Shown here: positions 24,486 to 36,555 of the stretch, in pieces
Layout of the letters: the number at the start of each line of letters is the position of its first letter
Numbering within the stretch: the first letter of the stretch is position 1
NCBI GenBank assembly: GCA_036850595.1
Contig: CM072148.1
Coordinates: forward strand, 1,903,160-1,967,159
DNA length: 64,000 nt
Direction: 5' to 3'
Origin: Rhyacichthys aspro
Taxonomy: Eukaryota > Chordata > Actinopteri > Gobiiformes > Rhyacichthyidae
Translations under genes and position numbers: made by a program
The notes under the pieces: model-generated
Databases searched by the model: none
Seen by the model: the letters and a program-made list of their open reading frames with translations, nothing else
What the model was told of the DNA's origin: nothing

Positions 24486-26219
24486 GGAAAGCACCATATC
24501 TGTTTCAATGAAATGATCTGTACAAAAACTCTGAGTCTGTTTCAAGTTAATTTTGAGCGTGTATTTGTGTTCCACCATTAAACCTATTTGCATGTCGCCC
24601 ATCTTGTATTACAAAGCTAACACAGAGCTAACACAGAGCTGAATAAAGAACACAACTAGCTTTGAAGATGCAGATTCACAGTGAGCTAATGGCGTCAGCT
24701 TATTTTAAAGACTTTATTAAAGCGTGTTACTGTATTTGAAACGTACCTGCAGCAGACTCAACAAAAGATCAGCATCATTATGTGTTATATTCACATAAAT
24801 ACTTTTATTGAATGTAGGTATGGGACTATTTCTCCTTCCGTTCAACAGAGTGGAGTCTCCTTTTACTTAAGAATCCTTGTCACTAAACCCTCCTCGTGTC
24901 TTTGCTGCACAGCGTCAGAATGACTAATGAAATCACCAGTGCAACTTATTTTGGAGGGAAGCTGCATTATTAGCATACTGAATCATGTCGACCACAACTT
25001 CCGTTTAGTATTCTGCAGATACTCATTTTGTTGTATTTCATTTACATACATTTTCATTTCTCTGTCTTTCTTGTCCTTCTTTCGCCTCCTTCGTCTGGTT
25101 CGCCCTTTGCTTTCTGTCCTCAATCTTTCCTGTTTTGTGTCTGTACTCTTCTCTGTCATCCCTACATCCTTTTTCTTCTTTCCTCTAGGATCTCATCACA
25201 GCCACTGTCGCCTATTCCTCAGCTCTAAACCCACATTAACAGCAGACTGAGTTTGCTCACGCTCTGTAATTCTATAGAAGATGTTAACTAACGCTGCTGA
25301 GTCTCTGCACGGCGTTAGATACAAGGGAGACACCCAGCTGTTTTAAAAATCCCAATGATTTAGCTCATCTTTGCATTTAGGAGCCATAATACGGGATGTC
25401 ACATTAGGTTTATTACCCTTAATATGCGGCTTAGAATAATAGCCCTGGCTAAAACCATTGTGATGGTTCCATTACGGCAGAAAAGCGAGGCTGGGCTCTA
25501 ACACGCAGGTAAAATCCCATTAGCATGCTGCACAGGTAGCCCACAGCGCCTCGGTGTCTGATTTGACAGGCTCTTTTTCTCATTCCAACTCTTAAATGGA
25601 AAATACTCTGTTCTCTATTTATGCTATAATAGAAGGGAGAGGGGGGAGCAGAGAGAAGAGACAGTAAGATGAAAATGACATAGTGGTTTGTGTCCACACG
25701 CACGGAATGGGAATTGTGACAGATTAGCGTTAGCATGATAACAGAGGCAGACAGTGATTATAGGCCGTCAGCCGCTCAGACGTACAAACATGGACACGAC
25801 CGAAAATGAGGAGGAGACGCAGAGGTGAGCGGCCAAGAATCACAAAGCAAATCCCTCGAAAAGACTTCAAATTAGCAGTGTTTGGAGAAGGGTTAAAGAG
25901 GAGAGCGGTAGTTTTAAACGAGCGTCGGATACTGGAGGATGTGTCGGTCATGTTTCCCATTTAGTTTCTACCTGAGAAACGACTAAAATGTCAGAAAATG
26001 AGTGGGCTACCTGACTGTAAATAAAATGAAATGGGCAAAATGAACGTAAATAAACCCCGCAATAACTGAGGGCAGTATTTGTCTTGACATTTTGAGCAAG
26101 CATTAGCCTCGTTAGCTTCGCAAGGTTCTGAAATGATGGCAAGCTTGAGGATGGACGCTACTGCAGGCTGTTAAAAGATGTTTATGTTGGCAATGACGTT
26201 AAAAAGCAGCAGATATGTT

Positions 26220-26278
26220 TTTAAAAAAGGCCTAAAATGTGATTTAAAAAAGGCCTAAAATGTGATTTAAAAAAGGCA
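26220..26278. repeat. 23-bp tandem repeat
   Basis: TTTAAAAAAGGCCTAAAATG plus TGA is repeated twice exactly, with a third partial unit. Confidence 0.9.
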
Positions 26279-26537
26279 CATAGTTAGCCCTCGTGTGTGA
26301 TGTTGTCACAGCTGAACCCGAGCCTTCGATTCACAGACGTCTCTCAGAATAATGTGATATGCCTGTCACAAAAAATGTCAGAGTCTTTACAAAGATGTTG
26401 CTACATTATACCATTGCCTGCCACATAAAGCTATAAACATGCTTCTTCAGGATTATATAGGACTCTTTCAAAAAGCACAGTTCCAGTGTCACTAAAATGC
26501 TCCTTGGTTCGTAAGTGTACAGTGTTTGTGGTTGTAC

Positions 26538-26688
26538 CTTCCAGCTGAAGCGCAGGCTGGTCTGAGTGGCCGACACCAGGCCGAGGCTGGACGGGGGGCT
26601 GTCGGGGGCGTCCTGTAGGGTCTGAATGATCCTGGAGGGGCTGCTGAGGGGACTGGTGCCCACAATGTTCAGCTGTCGCATCCTGAAC
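26538..26688 (-). CDS. sdk2: Sidekick exon: end of FN3-5 and start of FN3-6
   Basis: This 151-nt exon (phase 2 in, phase 0 out) spans a domain boundary. FRMRQLNIVGTSPLSSPSRI completes FN3-5 (F and G strands). IQTLQDAPDSPPSSLG is the linker, and LVSATQTSLRFSWK is strands A and B of FN3-6 with its core Trp. RMRQLNIVGTSP is strongly conserved in Sidekicks. The acceptor is TCTCAG|G and the donor is AAG|GTACAACC. The preceding Arg codon is split AG|G. Confidence 0.94.
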
Positions 26689-27071
26689 CTGAGAAAAACA
26701 CAGACACACAGGTAACAGATGGTCTAAAGAAGAACTCAACTGTTTCTGTTCTGCTTTTTTCTGAGCTTTATATCAATGGGCAGTAAGAATGTTGGGTTGG
26801 CGGATCATTTTATTGCTTACATATGTCACATTTTACTCTCATTTTGGTCAAATCAGGTGGTTTTAAATGTGCTTTACAAATGAAGTTTGTCCGTGATTCT
26901 CAGCACAAGGGAAACAAATCCTCTTCAGGAGTAACCCAAACCAAACTACTCTGTGTAAACTTTTGATGTGTGTTAGCTAGATGGCTACATAAACAAACAA
27001 TCATCATAACATATAATCAGACTTTCCTCTAACTGTTTTTCTAACGTAACCATAAACCATGCCACAATCTA

Positions 27072-27290
27072 TTATACACAGATAAATACTGTCAATTCAA
27101 TCACGTAACGTTTAACGAGGAGGAGATAATTGTCGTCCTGACGCTGAAGTCACAGCTAAGCTAACGCTAAACTCTAAACTTCAGTTTGGTCAAATGGATT
27201 AGTATTTTGGAGGAAAAACTGGTCTGGTTTTATTTTGTAATAAAAGAGAAGCAGGAGAGGTCTCTAGGCTGATTTTGGAGGTTTTAGGGG
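27072..27290 (+). mobile_element. MITE fragment
   Basis: Central-right part of the A subtype: CACAGATAAATACTGTCAAT, GAGGAGGAGATAATTGTCGT, CTAAGCTAACGCTAAACTC and TTTTGGAGGAAAAACTGGTC. Confidence 0.68.
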
Positions 27291-29159
27291 CTTTACATTG
27301 GTCCATTTGATTTGGGAGTTAAAGTACCGCTGAGAATTTACTAGACTAAACTCCATGCTATTACTTGACATTCAAATGTATTAACTTGAAAAATGAATCC
27401 AGAGAGTAATATCCTAAAGGCCACTGACATTTTTCTCTGCTACAGATAAGACAACAGGTGATGTATTAGTTAATATCATAATATAAACTGCGACTGTGCA
27501 TTCATCAGTCTGGAATACACCGAGCTTTTATTCCTCTTTACAAGTTGCTTCTGTTGTGCCATAAAAGAGATGGAGCGTGCAGACCTGTTGACACAAAGCC
27601 ATTAGGGAGCATTTCTTCTTCCCGCTGCCTTCGCGTGTCTTTACATGGGAATAAGAGACGGAGCTCGTGTGAGAAACTCCTCTGATATGTTCTGGGAGAT
27701 GGAGTAAAAAGAGGAGGGACTTAAAGCGGAGGATAAGAGACACAGACAAGTGAATCACTTCATCTACCGTCCCAGTGGTGTCGCCGCTGACAATATAATC
27801 CCTGGGAATGGATGCACACAAGCACTCGGCAAAGCCTGTTACAGATGAAGACGGAGATACAAGCAGTGGAGCAGCAGATAGACTGGTAAAGGACAAGATA
27901 GAGAGTGGAATAAAGGATTGATGTGGCTGTTAAGGTGCTGTTTACAACGCAGAGGTTCTCCCTTAAAAGAGCACACTTTTGTCTCTGTCGTCCTTTTACA
28001 AGACAACAGTGTTTGAAGGTAATTCCCAAACTCTCGATCACTCTCTGCTCAAAGCACTCGAACCAGTGCCGTGTGGACTGGGAAATAGAGTTTCCAGTGA
28101 TTGCATAAAAGTAGATGAAATGCACAGTGCTCTATGAACAAAAGGGGTTTGTCAGTGTCAGATACTGTATATACTGTATATATTTCACCATCATTATAAT
28201 GGAAACAAACACTATTGATCAAAAAAACAACAAAAAACAACGTAAATCAATGGAGTCTAATAGAAAGGAAAAGTAGAACAGTGCAATATGCTGTGGACCT
28301 ATTTTAAAAACACTAAGCTTCATAAACACGGTTTTTGGGGGGTTGAACATAAATAAATGAAACAAATAAATAAATAAATGTGTGATGTGAGACGAGCAAT
28401 AACAGCAAATGCACTGTTGTGTGTTTTATATCGTACAAGTATCGATCACTGCCGAGTAAATACAGACCCAGTTCTGCTGATACTGACACCGATGCCAATT
28501 CATTTTGTTTATAAAAAAGAACTATTATGTTTTTTTCCCCCAATTTGTTAATGTAGTATATTATTACTTGTTTCCAGAAATATCACAAGCAGCAGTGTCA
28601 CTGATAGTATTGATCGTTTGATTGATTCAACCCGTTCTTTTCATTAGTTTTGTGTTTAGAAGCCAGAGCCTCATCTCATGCTACATACATGATGCTACTA
28701 ATTAGCTACCAATGCTAATGGACACAATAGTGTGGCAGAAGTTGATAAATTGATAGATGATTTTTTTCTGGAAGTCAACGGGAGCCTGGCTTCATGGAGA
28801 TAACTCACTTCTGAAGCCTCTAAGTCACTGCTACCTCTTTCCACTCCTCTTTACTAATAACCAAACAAACAAACATCAGCGTCTTCATATGTTCATAGTC
28901 TGTTTGTTTACAGAAAGACTGCTGTAAACAGTTTTGTGGCATTACAGACCGAGCTCTTTTCCCTTTTCTTCTCTGTTAAACTGCTGTCCTCGTGGTGTTT
29001 GTCATCATCCCTAACCCTCTCCCTCTCGTTCCCTTCAGCTCGGCGCCGGATGGTAATAAGGACCTGAACGCAGCGGCGGCAGAGAAGGTGCTGACAAACA
29101 GAAAAGTCTCAGATGGAAGTGTCTGTGATTTATCTACAGTAACTCACCTGAGTCGTGTG

Positions 29160-29215
29160 GTGCTGCAGAGGAGTGTGTGAGGTGTGTGTGAGGAGTGTGT
29201 GTGAGGTGTGTGTGA
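29160..29215. repeat. GT-rich imperfect repeat near a splice donor
   Basis: GAGTGTGTGAGGTGTGTGTG repeated imperfectly. In the transcript it is CA-rich and begins about 40 bases after the donor of the 29255-29367 exon. Confidence 0.8.
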
Positions 29216-29254
29216 TGTCTGCGTTCTGTTTGAGCGGTTGCGGGGCTACTGTAC

Positions 29255-29367
29255 CTGTACTGAGTGAACGGGCTCAGGTTTGGGATCTCGATGGAGTCAG
29301 TGTTGGGCAGATTCTCTTTCTGGTACAACACCTGCCACGGCTCCTCCTTCCCGTCGTCCTGCACCAC
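29255..29367 (-). CDS. sdk2: Sidekick exon: FN3-5, second half
   Basis: This 113-nt exon (phase 0 in, phase 2 out) encodes VVQDDGKEEPWQVLYQKENL, then PNTDSIEIPNLSPFTQYR. IPNLSPFTQYR leads into the F strand, completed by the next exon (FRMRQLNIVG). The upstream boundary is uncertain: the acceptor may be CTGAAG at 29369-29368, giving the start used here, or GTGCAG nine bases further in (exon start 29358), which would drop V-V-Q and keep frame. The donor is AG|GTACAG. A CA-rich stretch on the transcribed strand follows shortly after the donor, and a 20-bp minisatellite lies upstream in the neighbouring intron. Confidence 0.88.
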
Positions 29368-30336
29368 CTTCAGACGAGGAATCATAACGTGACAGCGATC
29401 CGACTAGTGGACACGTGAGGTATTGCAACAAATATAAATGTTTCTACGATTCAAGATTCAAGAGACTGTCGGGCACCTGCAACTTCCAACTTGATTAATG
29501 CTGTTTTTTACAATGTGCCAAAAACAAACAAACAAACACAAAAAAGGCTTTAGATTAGAGCTCATAAATTGTAATAATGTGGTATAGAGTGCTGTTTTAT
29601 GGATATTTTTGTTGTACTATAATAAAAATATCTGAATGTAATCAATTTCAGTCTCTTTTTTGTCCGTCATTCTTTATTACACTCTGTACCACATTATTAC
29701 ACTCTATACCATCTTATTACACTCTGTACCACATTATTACACTCTATACCATCTTATTACACTCTGTACCATCTTATTACACTCTGTACCATCTTATTAC
29801 ACTCTATACCACCTTATTACACTCTGTACCACATTATTACTCTCTATACCACCTTATTACACTCTGGAACACCTTATTACTCTCTATAGCACCTTATTAC
29901 ACTCTGTACCACATTATTACTCTCTATACCACCTTATTACTCTCTATACCACCTTATTACACTCTGGACCACCTTATTACACTCAGTACCCCTTAATAAC
30001 AATTTCTGAACGGTACGTCCAAGAGTAATAACGCTGTAATTACACCTTAAGTGACCTTAAAATAAAGGACAGTAATCTAAAACAAAAACAAAACAAATTT
30101 TAATTATTTAGAGGCCATCTCACTGTCCTGTGACAAAAACAAAGCCACATGTGAAGGTCATACAATCCATAAATAAACCAATAAATGTTTTAGTGCCTGC
30201 CCCGAGAGCTCCTTCCCATTGAAAAACAATAGTTATTATGTTATATAATAGGTCCATGTGTTGAAGCGCCTTCAGCTCAATTCCCACTTTGACTTTGTGT
30301 GAACGCTGAGATCAAAAATATTTAAAAAGAACAGAC
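29368..30336 (-). other. Short intron inside FN3-5
   Basis: 969 bases, about a third of it the 20-bp minisatellite at 29674-29993. Confidence 0.8.
29674..30000. repeat. 20-bp minisatellite, 16 units
   Basis: Units like TTATTACACTCTGTACCACA follow each other every 20 bases with point variants (GTACC, ATACC, GGACC, GGAAC; ACACTC or CTCTC). Sixteen units plus a decayed remnant. Intronic. As 20 is not a multiple of three, long open frames arise across it by repetition. Confidence 0.95.
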
Positions 30337-30458
30337 CTGTCCCTCTACGATCCACGTGGAAATGGCCGTTTTTCCGTCAGAGCCAGGTCTGAAGCGGAGG
30401 GTGGCGGTCCGGGGGCTGATGTTGGAGATGACTAAGTTGGACGGTGCTCCAGGAAGTT
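30337..30458 (-). CDS. sdk2: Sidekick exon: FN3-5, first half
   Basis: This 122-nt exon (phase 1 in, phase 0 out) encodes [20 protein letters not shown], then [20 protein letters not shown] and Q. Strand B has Phe (LRF) where most FN3 domains have Trp, as I recall for this domain in other Sidekicks. [10 protein letters not shown] is closer to sdk2 than to the NLGISNIGPR form of sdk1, one of the reasons for the sdk2 call. The acceptor is TTTTCAG|AA and the donor is CAG|GTCTGT. One N-I-S sequon is visible. Confidence 0.94.
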
Positions 30459-30668
30459 CTGAAAACACAAAAAAGAAAAGAAAATGTTACTGTATAGAGC
30501 AGTATTCTGCCAGAGTAATGCTACACCATTTTAAAGAAGATGGTTTCCATGTCTTTGTTCATAAAACGGATTTGAAATGTAATAGTGTGTAAAAAATAAT
30601 GTGTTTTAAAAATGTGACATTATTCTCACAGACACCTATCTACAAACCTCATGTTTCCATTTAATAAT

Positions 30669-30695
30669 AAATAAAATAAAATAAAATAAAATAAT
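30669..30695. repeat. (ATAAA)n microsatellite
   Basis: About five ATAAA units. Confidence 0.9.
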
Positions 30696-31664
30696 GTATG
30701 ATGTCATTTGACTGTTTATGGTGAAAAAAAGGAAAACAACAGAAAGAAGTTTTTTTGTTTTGTTATGTTTTAGTTTCTTTGCTGTTCGTTTTTTTTTTTT
30801 TTAACAGTGCACTTATTTAAATAGTTTGGCTTTTAAAAATACCAAACGACTGCAATGACATCTTTATACAGTATAAACAGTGCATACCATAACAACAATA
30901 AATTTTTACTTAAGTTATTTACCAATATATATGTAAGGTATTGTCTTTTACAGTGTCCCACCACTTTTTACAGTAAAAAAAGGCAAACCACAGCAGCTGT
31001 TGGTTTACAATAACTTCAGTGTTTTTCTTTCTTTTTTAATATACAATAAATAGGTTTATTGTATGTTATTCAGTTTTTTTTGTGCCTTTTAAATGTCAGA
31101 AAACTACAGAAATAAAACGAAATGTAAAGACAAGATTATATATGTCATCGTAATACTTTTTATAATCTCCTTGTACTTTTACGGTTAACCACAGTTTGTT
31201 TTATACAATGTAGGTAAAGATAAATGAATACAATGCGAATTAATCAAAAACACACCTATTCCAAACAAATGCCCGGCTTAAAGCTAATCCTGCTTCAGTA
31301 ATAATGTCATACGAAAATGATTAATCCCAGGAATGGCTGACTGTCACTTTTAATTAGCCCTTTAAAAAGAATTTAAAAAAATAATGAAAGAAAAAAGTGA
31401 AGTAAATGGGCTTATGCTACAACCTGGGTTCAAATATTTAGTTTGATGCGTCCACAATGGAACCAGATAAAAGTGTGCCTCGTTGAAGGTGAAGGGTGAA
31501 CCAAATGCACAGTTCACTAAACTCCATTTAGGGCCAATAAAAGTCTTAAGAGAGCGCGCCGTCACAAATTATTTGCGAGCCATTGTTATTCCGAAACAGC
31601 CCCGGTCGCCACGGCAACAGTGAGTGACAGGAGGCTGCGAAAGGCTATTACCGCCGAAAAGAGA

Positions 31665-31685
31665 GAAGAAGAAGAAGAAGAAGAG
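31665..31685. repeat. (AGA)n microsatellite
   Basis: About seven AGA units. Confidence 0.9.
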
Positions 31686-32624
31686 ACACACACAGCTCCG
31701 TGAACAAAGGCTTTTAGAGAGATCCAGAGGCGTCGAGGATAACAATACTAACTATATTCTATTGATCGTCACTAAACAAGACAAAAGAAATCAATTATTC
31801 TAATGGCACTAAATGTTAAAGGTCAAAGAATAATAGATTTGCATCGTATTGTTCGCTGGTAATAAAGCCTGGATTTATCTGAGCGCTTACAGCCCAGTGT
31901 TTCCTCCATAATCTATAAAAGCATTGTGTTCTTTTGGCAGAATATGTCGAATGTCTAAGGTGTGAAGCAGGATTTAAAGCTATGTTCATATAGATTTACC
32001 TGCACATCTATGACTTCAACAAAGTACATTACAGCAGAGCAGACTCCATTAACTGTCGTTGTATAGGTTGTATAGTGCACCGAGAGCTACTTCTTCTGCC
32101 GCAGAGTTAAACCTATGTTAATTCAGCCCAATATAATCAGAAGTAAAATAAAACATACTTAAAAAAACGACATAAGATGGCTCTGATGCTAATGCTAACG
32201 TGCTAGCAATAACGTAGCTAACCTTCACTGCTGCATCACTGACCTGCTACACTTCATTTATCTTCTCTCTTCTCAGTTGTTCCTGCAGTTGTTGTATTTT
32301 TTTTTTCATGATGAGAGTCAGAACGGAGCCAAAAATGATATTCCATGAGACTCAAACTTTCTGCAAACTTGCTAAACCCAGTGCGTCCCATTCTCCTCAG
32401 TGAATAAATAGTAAGTGATCCATTTTTCTTGTAAAACTCTTTACTCTGTGTCTACTTTACTCCATTCTGGATAATGATGGCGCCACAGATTTTAATCAGT
32501 AATTTCATCAGCCCAAGAGTAACACAAAATCGTCACTGTTGCCATCTGCTGTTTAGCTCTGGTCTCAGCTGTTTCTTTTATTTAAAATATTGTTGTTAAT
32601 GTGTTCTATGTCATTTTTACACTT

Positions 32625-32673
32625 TCCAAATCCATCCCACGGGACAGACTGTACCTTATGTTTGACGCCCCTG
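32625..32673 (-). mobile_element. hAT-like terminus relic
   Basis: On the minus strand it reads ACAGGGGCGTCAAACATAAG followed by a short stretch ending in GTCCCGTGGGATGG, like the vertebrate hAT end CAGGGGCGTCAAACAT followed by GGCCCG. Only one end is visible. Confidence 0.4.
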
Positions 32674-34572
32674 TTTTAACTTTTAGAATTTAGTTTATAT
32701 GATCATTACAGATTATTTTAAGGCCTATTTTTACTGTGGACCAATGGGTGCCAAATAATGTGTGCTTAGTTGTTGTATTCACTTAAACTCACTTTAAATA
32801 GAATTTGACGTATTCAGAAATGGGCTTTTCAATGTAATAAATTCCTTTTCTTTCTACAAATCCTTATTTTGACTCATCCAAAGCCAGGATCGGCATAATC
32901 TCGAAGGAAAAAGGGTACTTTTCCTGTAAATGAAGGAATGAATGGTGGTACATTGAGCAAGATCAGGGATGTTTTTTGGATTTTAATAGTTAGCTGATGC
33001 AAATAGCTCAGATATTTGAAGTTAAGAAAGATTTCAGGCAAAGAATGCACAAGAAATTACATCTGAGACAACTAGGACCTCAGTGGCGACACCATTTTGT
33101 ATCAGTTTAGGGTCAAAAAACAAAAAAAACCTCACTCAACATTAGTTTTATTACTTCACTCCACAGTTTAAAGTGACAGCTGCTGACTCAAGTCCTGTTA
33201 AACTTGCAGACGGTCAAATCTATTCATTTATCCATATGAAATCATAAAAGATGCAATAATTCCATATTGTAACTATAACCAAATCTGATCTCCCACTTTT
33301 CTTCAGCTCATAAACACGACTGAGCGCTCCAGAACCACTTTTACACCACTTGTCTTTGCAGTCTGTCCTGGTCTGATCTCTTTCTAATCCTTTAAATTCG
33401 GCTGCAGCGTTTGGAGGATCGTATCTGCTGAACGTGGCAGAATACAGACACGAAAAGTCACCGTATCAGCATAACGGGACTTATTAGAGAGCGCATTCTG
33501 GGGTATCTTTACGACTGGTTATTATGGAAACAAGGCGATTATTTAGTGTGCGGTACAAGCGTTCGACAAAAGACAAACGAGTGCTATCAGCGCGCGGAGC
33601 TGGAAGTGCCCGCCGCAAACTTGTAACGTGGAAATGTTGATATGAGCTGGGCCCGGCTTCGATGAATGACAAAATTCTCTCAACTCCATGAATACATAAA
33701 TAAATAAGCGGGCCAGAATCCATAGTCTTTCTTCCCTTCTCTTCTTTCTCCTAATCTTCTCCTCCATCCATCCTTCAGTCTTTTGCTTTCATGAATTAAT
33801 GAATACGCTCCCGAACTGTCTGTATCCATCTAGCTTTCACTTGGGCTGCGTTCGTTCATAAATTAGTCATCAGAAAATGTTCGGACAGAAATTTTGCGAG
33901 TGTTTCTTCCATTCTGCGTCTCTTCCCATCAGAGTCTTCAGTCGTCTGTTCTTCTGTTCTCTGCCTCATTATGTTTGTCTGAGTTTCTTTGATTCTTTCT
34001 CCTTTGCTTCTGTGTTCGCGCTGGGTTTAACATTTCCGTAGTTAATCAGTGCTAATAATGATTATGACTTGGCCTTGATCCAATCGTACAAACACACAGA
34101 GAATAAATGTCTGATGGTTGAAATGAAAAGAGTTGGATTTGGGTGAATGAAGCTGGAATCCCATTCAGAAAACATTAACAAAACAAAAGTGGGATTTTTG
34201 CATTTAGTTATAACTTGGGCCTGTTTTTAAACTCATGTCTCGACCTAAAAAGTTCTGATTTTGAACAGACTCGACCAATTTACATCAACAATTCTCTGCA
34301 AGTCCACAACTCACTGGTTTATTTATACGGCACTTAAGCTCAAGGCTATCGCTAAGCAAGTTTTTCCGACTTTTCACAGTTTGTAAGAAGGAGGTTATTT
34401 CGATTATTAACATCCAGCAACAATTCAACTTCTTCCAAAAAGCACAGAATAATGATTACACTAATATTGCAAGTATTTTCAGCCACACATGATGGAAAAG
34501 AACTGTGGAGATACCTTTAAATCAATCAAATTAAACTATTTTAAGGGGCTCTCATTATTGAACATAACTATA

Positions 34573-34890
34573 GCCCCTTTTCCACCAACATTTCCAGGAA
34601 TTTATTTACCTGGATAAAAGAATTTCTGGTCAATCAGTGTTGTTTGTGTTTCCACCTGTTCTTTAAAAAGCTGCAGCTGAAACCGTTCACAGACAATGAC
34701 TGTGACAATGGCTAACGATCCACAACAACAACACAGGACAGGAATCTGAAAAGTCCTACGCACCAAATAGGCACCATTTTCACGGAAAGTTTGGGGCAGA
34801 GGGAAAGTTTTTACCCGGTAATGTCTGTGCCCCGAGGTTTTTCAAAGTTTCGGGCAAATGAAAAAAGTTCCTGCAAGAAAAGCGGCTTTT
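34573..34890. mobile_element. Possible MITE
   Basis: Left AGCCCCTTTTCCACCAACAT and right (minus strand) AGCCGCTTTTCTTGCAGGAA form weak inverted ends. The interior has TGTTTCCACCTGTTCTTTA and paired TTTCGGGCAAA-like motifs. Class uncertain. Confidence 0.35.
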
Positions 34891-35014
34891 TTGTCAAAGT
34901 ATTATTCTTATTATTCTCTTGATTGGAGCCCTGTAACAACCCAGGTTCTCTGAGAGTCAACTTGACTCAAAAGAGAATTCTAATGCATGAAGATCAAACT
35001 GGATTCATCAAAAT

Positions 35015-35370
35015 TAGGTTCGAGGAAGTTTAATAGCTGCAGATAAAGTGTATTTTCAGCTGAATATGTCTTTTAACAGAGAAACAGCTGAAAAAAGAAA
35101 AGCATCAACAGAGAAAAGGGAGACAACGTAAAACACAGATAAATACTGTCAATTCAATCACGTAATGTTTAACGAGGAGGAGATAATTGTCGTCCTGACG
35201 CTGAAGTCACAGCTAAGCTAACGCTAAACTCTAAACTTCAGTTTGGTCAAATGGATTAGTATTTTGTGGTGTTATTTTTTAATAAAAGAGAAGCAGGAGA
35301 GGTCTCTAGACTGATTTTGGAGGAGAGTCTGAGACAGGGACAAGAAAAAGAACATCAGGGAGTGGGGATT
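35015..35370 (+). mobile_element. MITE copy, 5' truncated
   Basis: Starts at GAGGAAGTTTAATAGCTGCA and runs to ACATCAGGGAGTGGGGATTG, close to the family right end with a decayed terminus. Very similar to 22855-23249. Confidence 0.7.
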
Positions 35371-36034
35371 GAAGTCACAGTTAAAGGCAGAACATTTTCC
35401 GCCCTCGACGCTGTGTCTATCAGTAAAAGGCATTCTTTAGCCTACACTCTCTCCACACACAGTTGGCTGCTCACTAAAAAGCAGTAAATGACTAACTCTT
35501 GAGTGTAACTGTGCTGATGATTCATGGATGCACAGTAACAGCCACTTATCAGCCGGAGGAAAGACAATGGCACGCCGAGGGCTCATCACTCTTGTTTACT
35601 CTGCCACACACTCTCTCTTTTCTATACGTTCATCGCTCGAGTACGTCTGAGCGTATTGTTTTTTACACCCTTTGTTTATGTCGCTGTTGCAAATCACTAT
35701 GTTTATGGCTGTTTTGTCATCGTTCAGTCAACACTTGAGGCTCTTGTACAAAGATGGAGGTAGAGAATGTTAATTTAGTGACACATTCGAGAAGCAGGAG
35801 AGTGGATGTGACACTGGATAAGCTAATGTTTATAAGACTTGAATAAGTAAGTATGTTTTAAATGTCAAAGAAGCTATATGTGCAGTTGTTTTTGCATTAA
35901 ATAGACATCTACGTTTCTCTTTATTTATTTTTACCAACAACAGTATTTACTATTGATTTATGTCAGTGCACAAGTTGAAATGACTCAATTAATCAACATT
36001 CTGATTAGGGTTCTACTCCAGTATGTTGGCTGTT

Positions 36035-36082
36035 CTTGCTCCATCTGCTAAAGGTAAACATCCCTTTAGTAGATGGAGTAAG
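36035..36082. repeat. Short inverted repeat (hairpin)
   Basis: Arms of 20 bases (CTTGCTCCATCTGCTAAAGG, and its near complement from 36063) pair at 18 of 20 positions around an 8-base loop. Confidence 0.8.
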
Positions 36083-36114
36083 AATGTGAAACTATGATGT
36101 ATCCCTGTTTCAAA

Positions 36115-36555
36115 CAGACTGGGTCTGATTTCTTTTGCCTCTGGTTGTGGAAAATGGTTTAAAACCAAAATAGTATTTTGTTAAATCAATCATTTGTGAA
36201 AAAACAGTCTTTCTGATCCATCTACTGTTTATTGTAAGGGATTGTAATAGATGAGAACCTCTATTCAGGAACAGAAAACCTTGCTTGAAAAAGGAGCGCT
36301 CCCATTGGTCGACACTTGTCACATGACGTTCCAGGAAGTTTAATAGCTGCAGATAAAGTGTATTTTCAGCTGAATATGTCTTTTAACAGAGAAACAGCTG
36401 AAAAAAGAAAAGCATCAACAGAGAAAAGGGAGACAACGTAAAACACAGATAAATACTGTCAATTCAATCACGTAATGTTTAACGAGGAGGAGATAATTGT
36501 CGTCCTGACGCTGAAGTCACAGCTAAGCTAACGCTAAGCTAACGCTAAACTCTAA
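36115..36555 (+). mobile_element. MITE copy with 12-bp internal duplication
   Basis: Runs from TGATTTCTTTTGCCTCTGGT to AACTCTAAACTTCAGTCCTG. The motif CTAAGCTAACG is doubled around 36523-36546 compared with other copies. Contains the AAGGAGCGCTCCCATTGGTC core. Confidence 0.7.

Larger units (their letters stand above)
22703..26537 (-). other. Intron within FN3-6
   Basis: Holds two MITE copies in opposite orientation (22855-23249 and 24252-24485), a pyrimidine-rich tract at 25028-25215 and a 23-bp tandem repeat at 26220-26278. No coding signal was found in the remainder. Confidence 0.75.
26689..29254 (-). other. Intron inside FN3-5
   Basis: Holds a MITE fragment (27072-27290) and, close to the donor of the 29255-29367 exon, a GT-rich run (CA-rich in the transcript). 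Nothing else recognised. Confidence 0.75.

Noticed and set aside
29674..30000. CRISPR-like regular array
   Set aside because: Units are contiguous with no unique spacers, in a vertebrate intron.
29577..30028. Two long plus-strand open frames with repeating Tyr-Thr-Leu peptides
   Set aside because: Both are translations of the 20-bp minisatellite in different frames.
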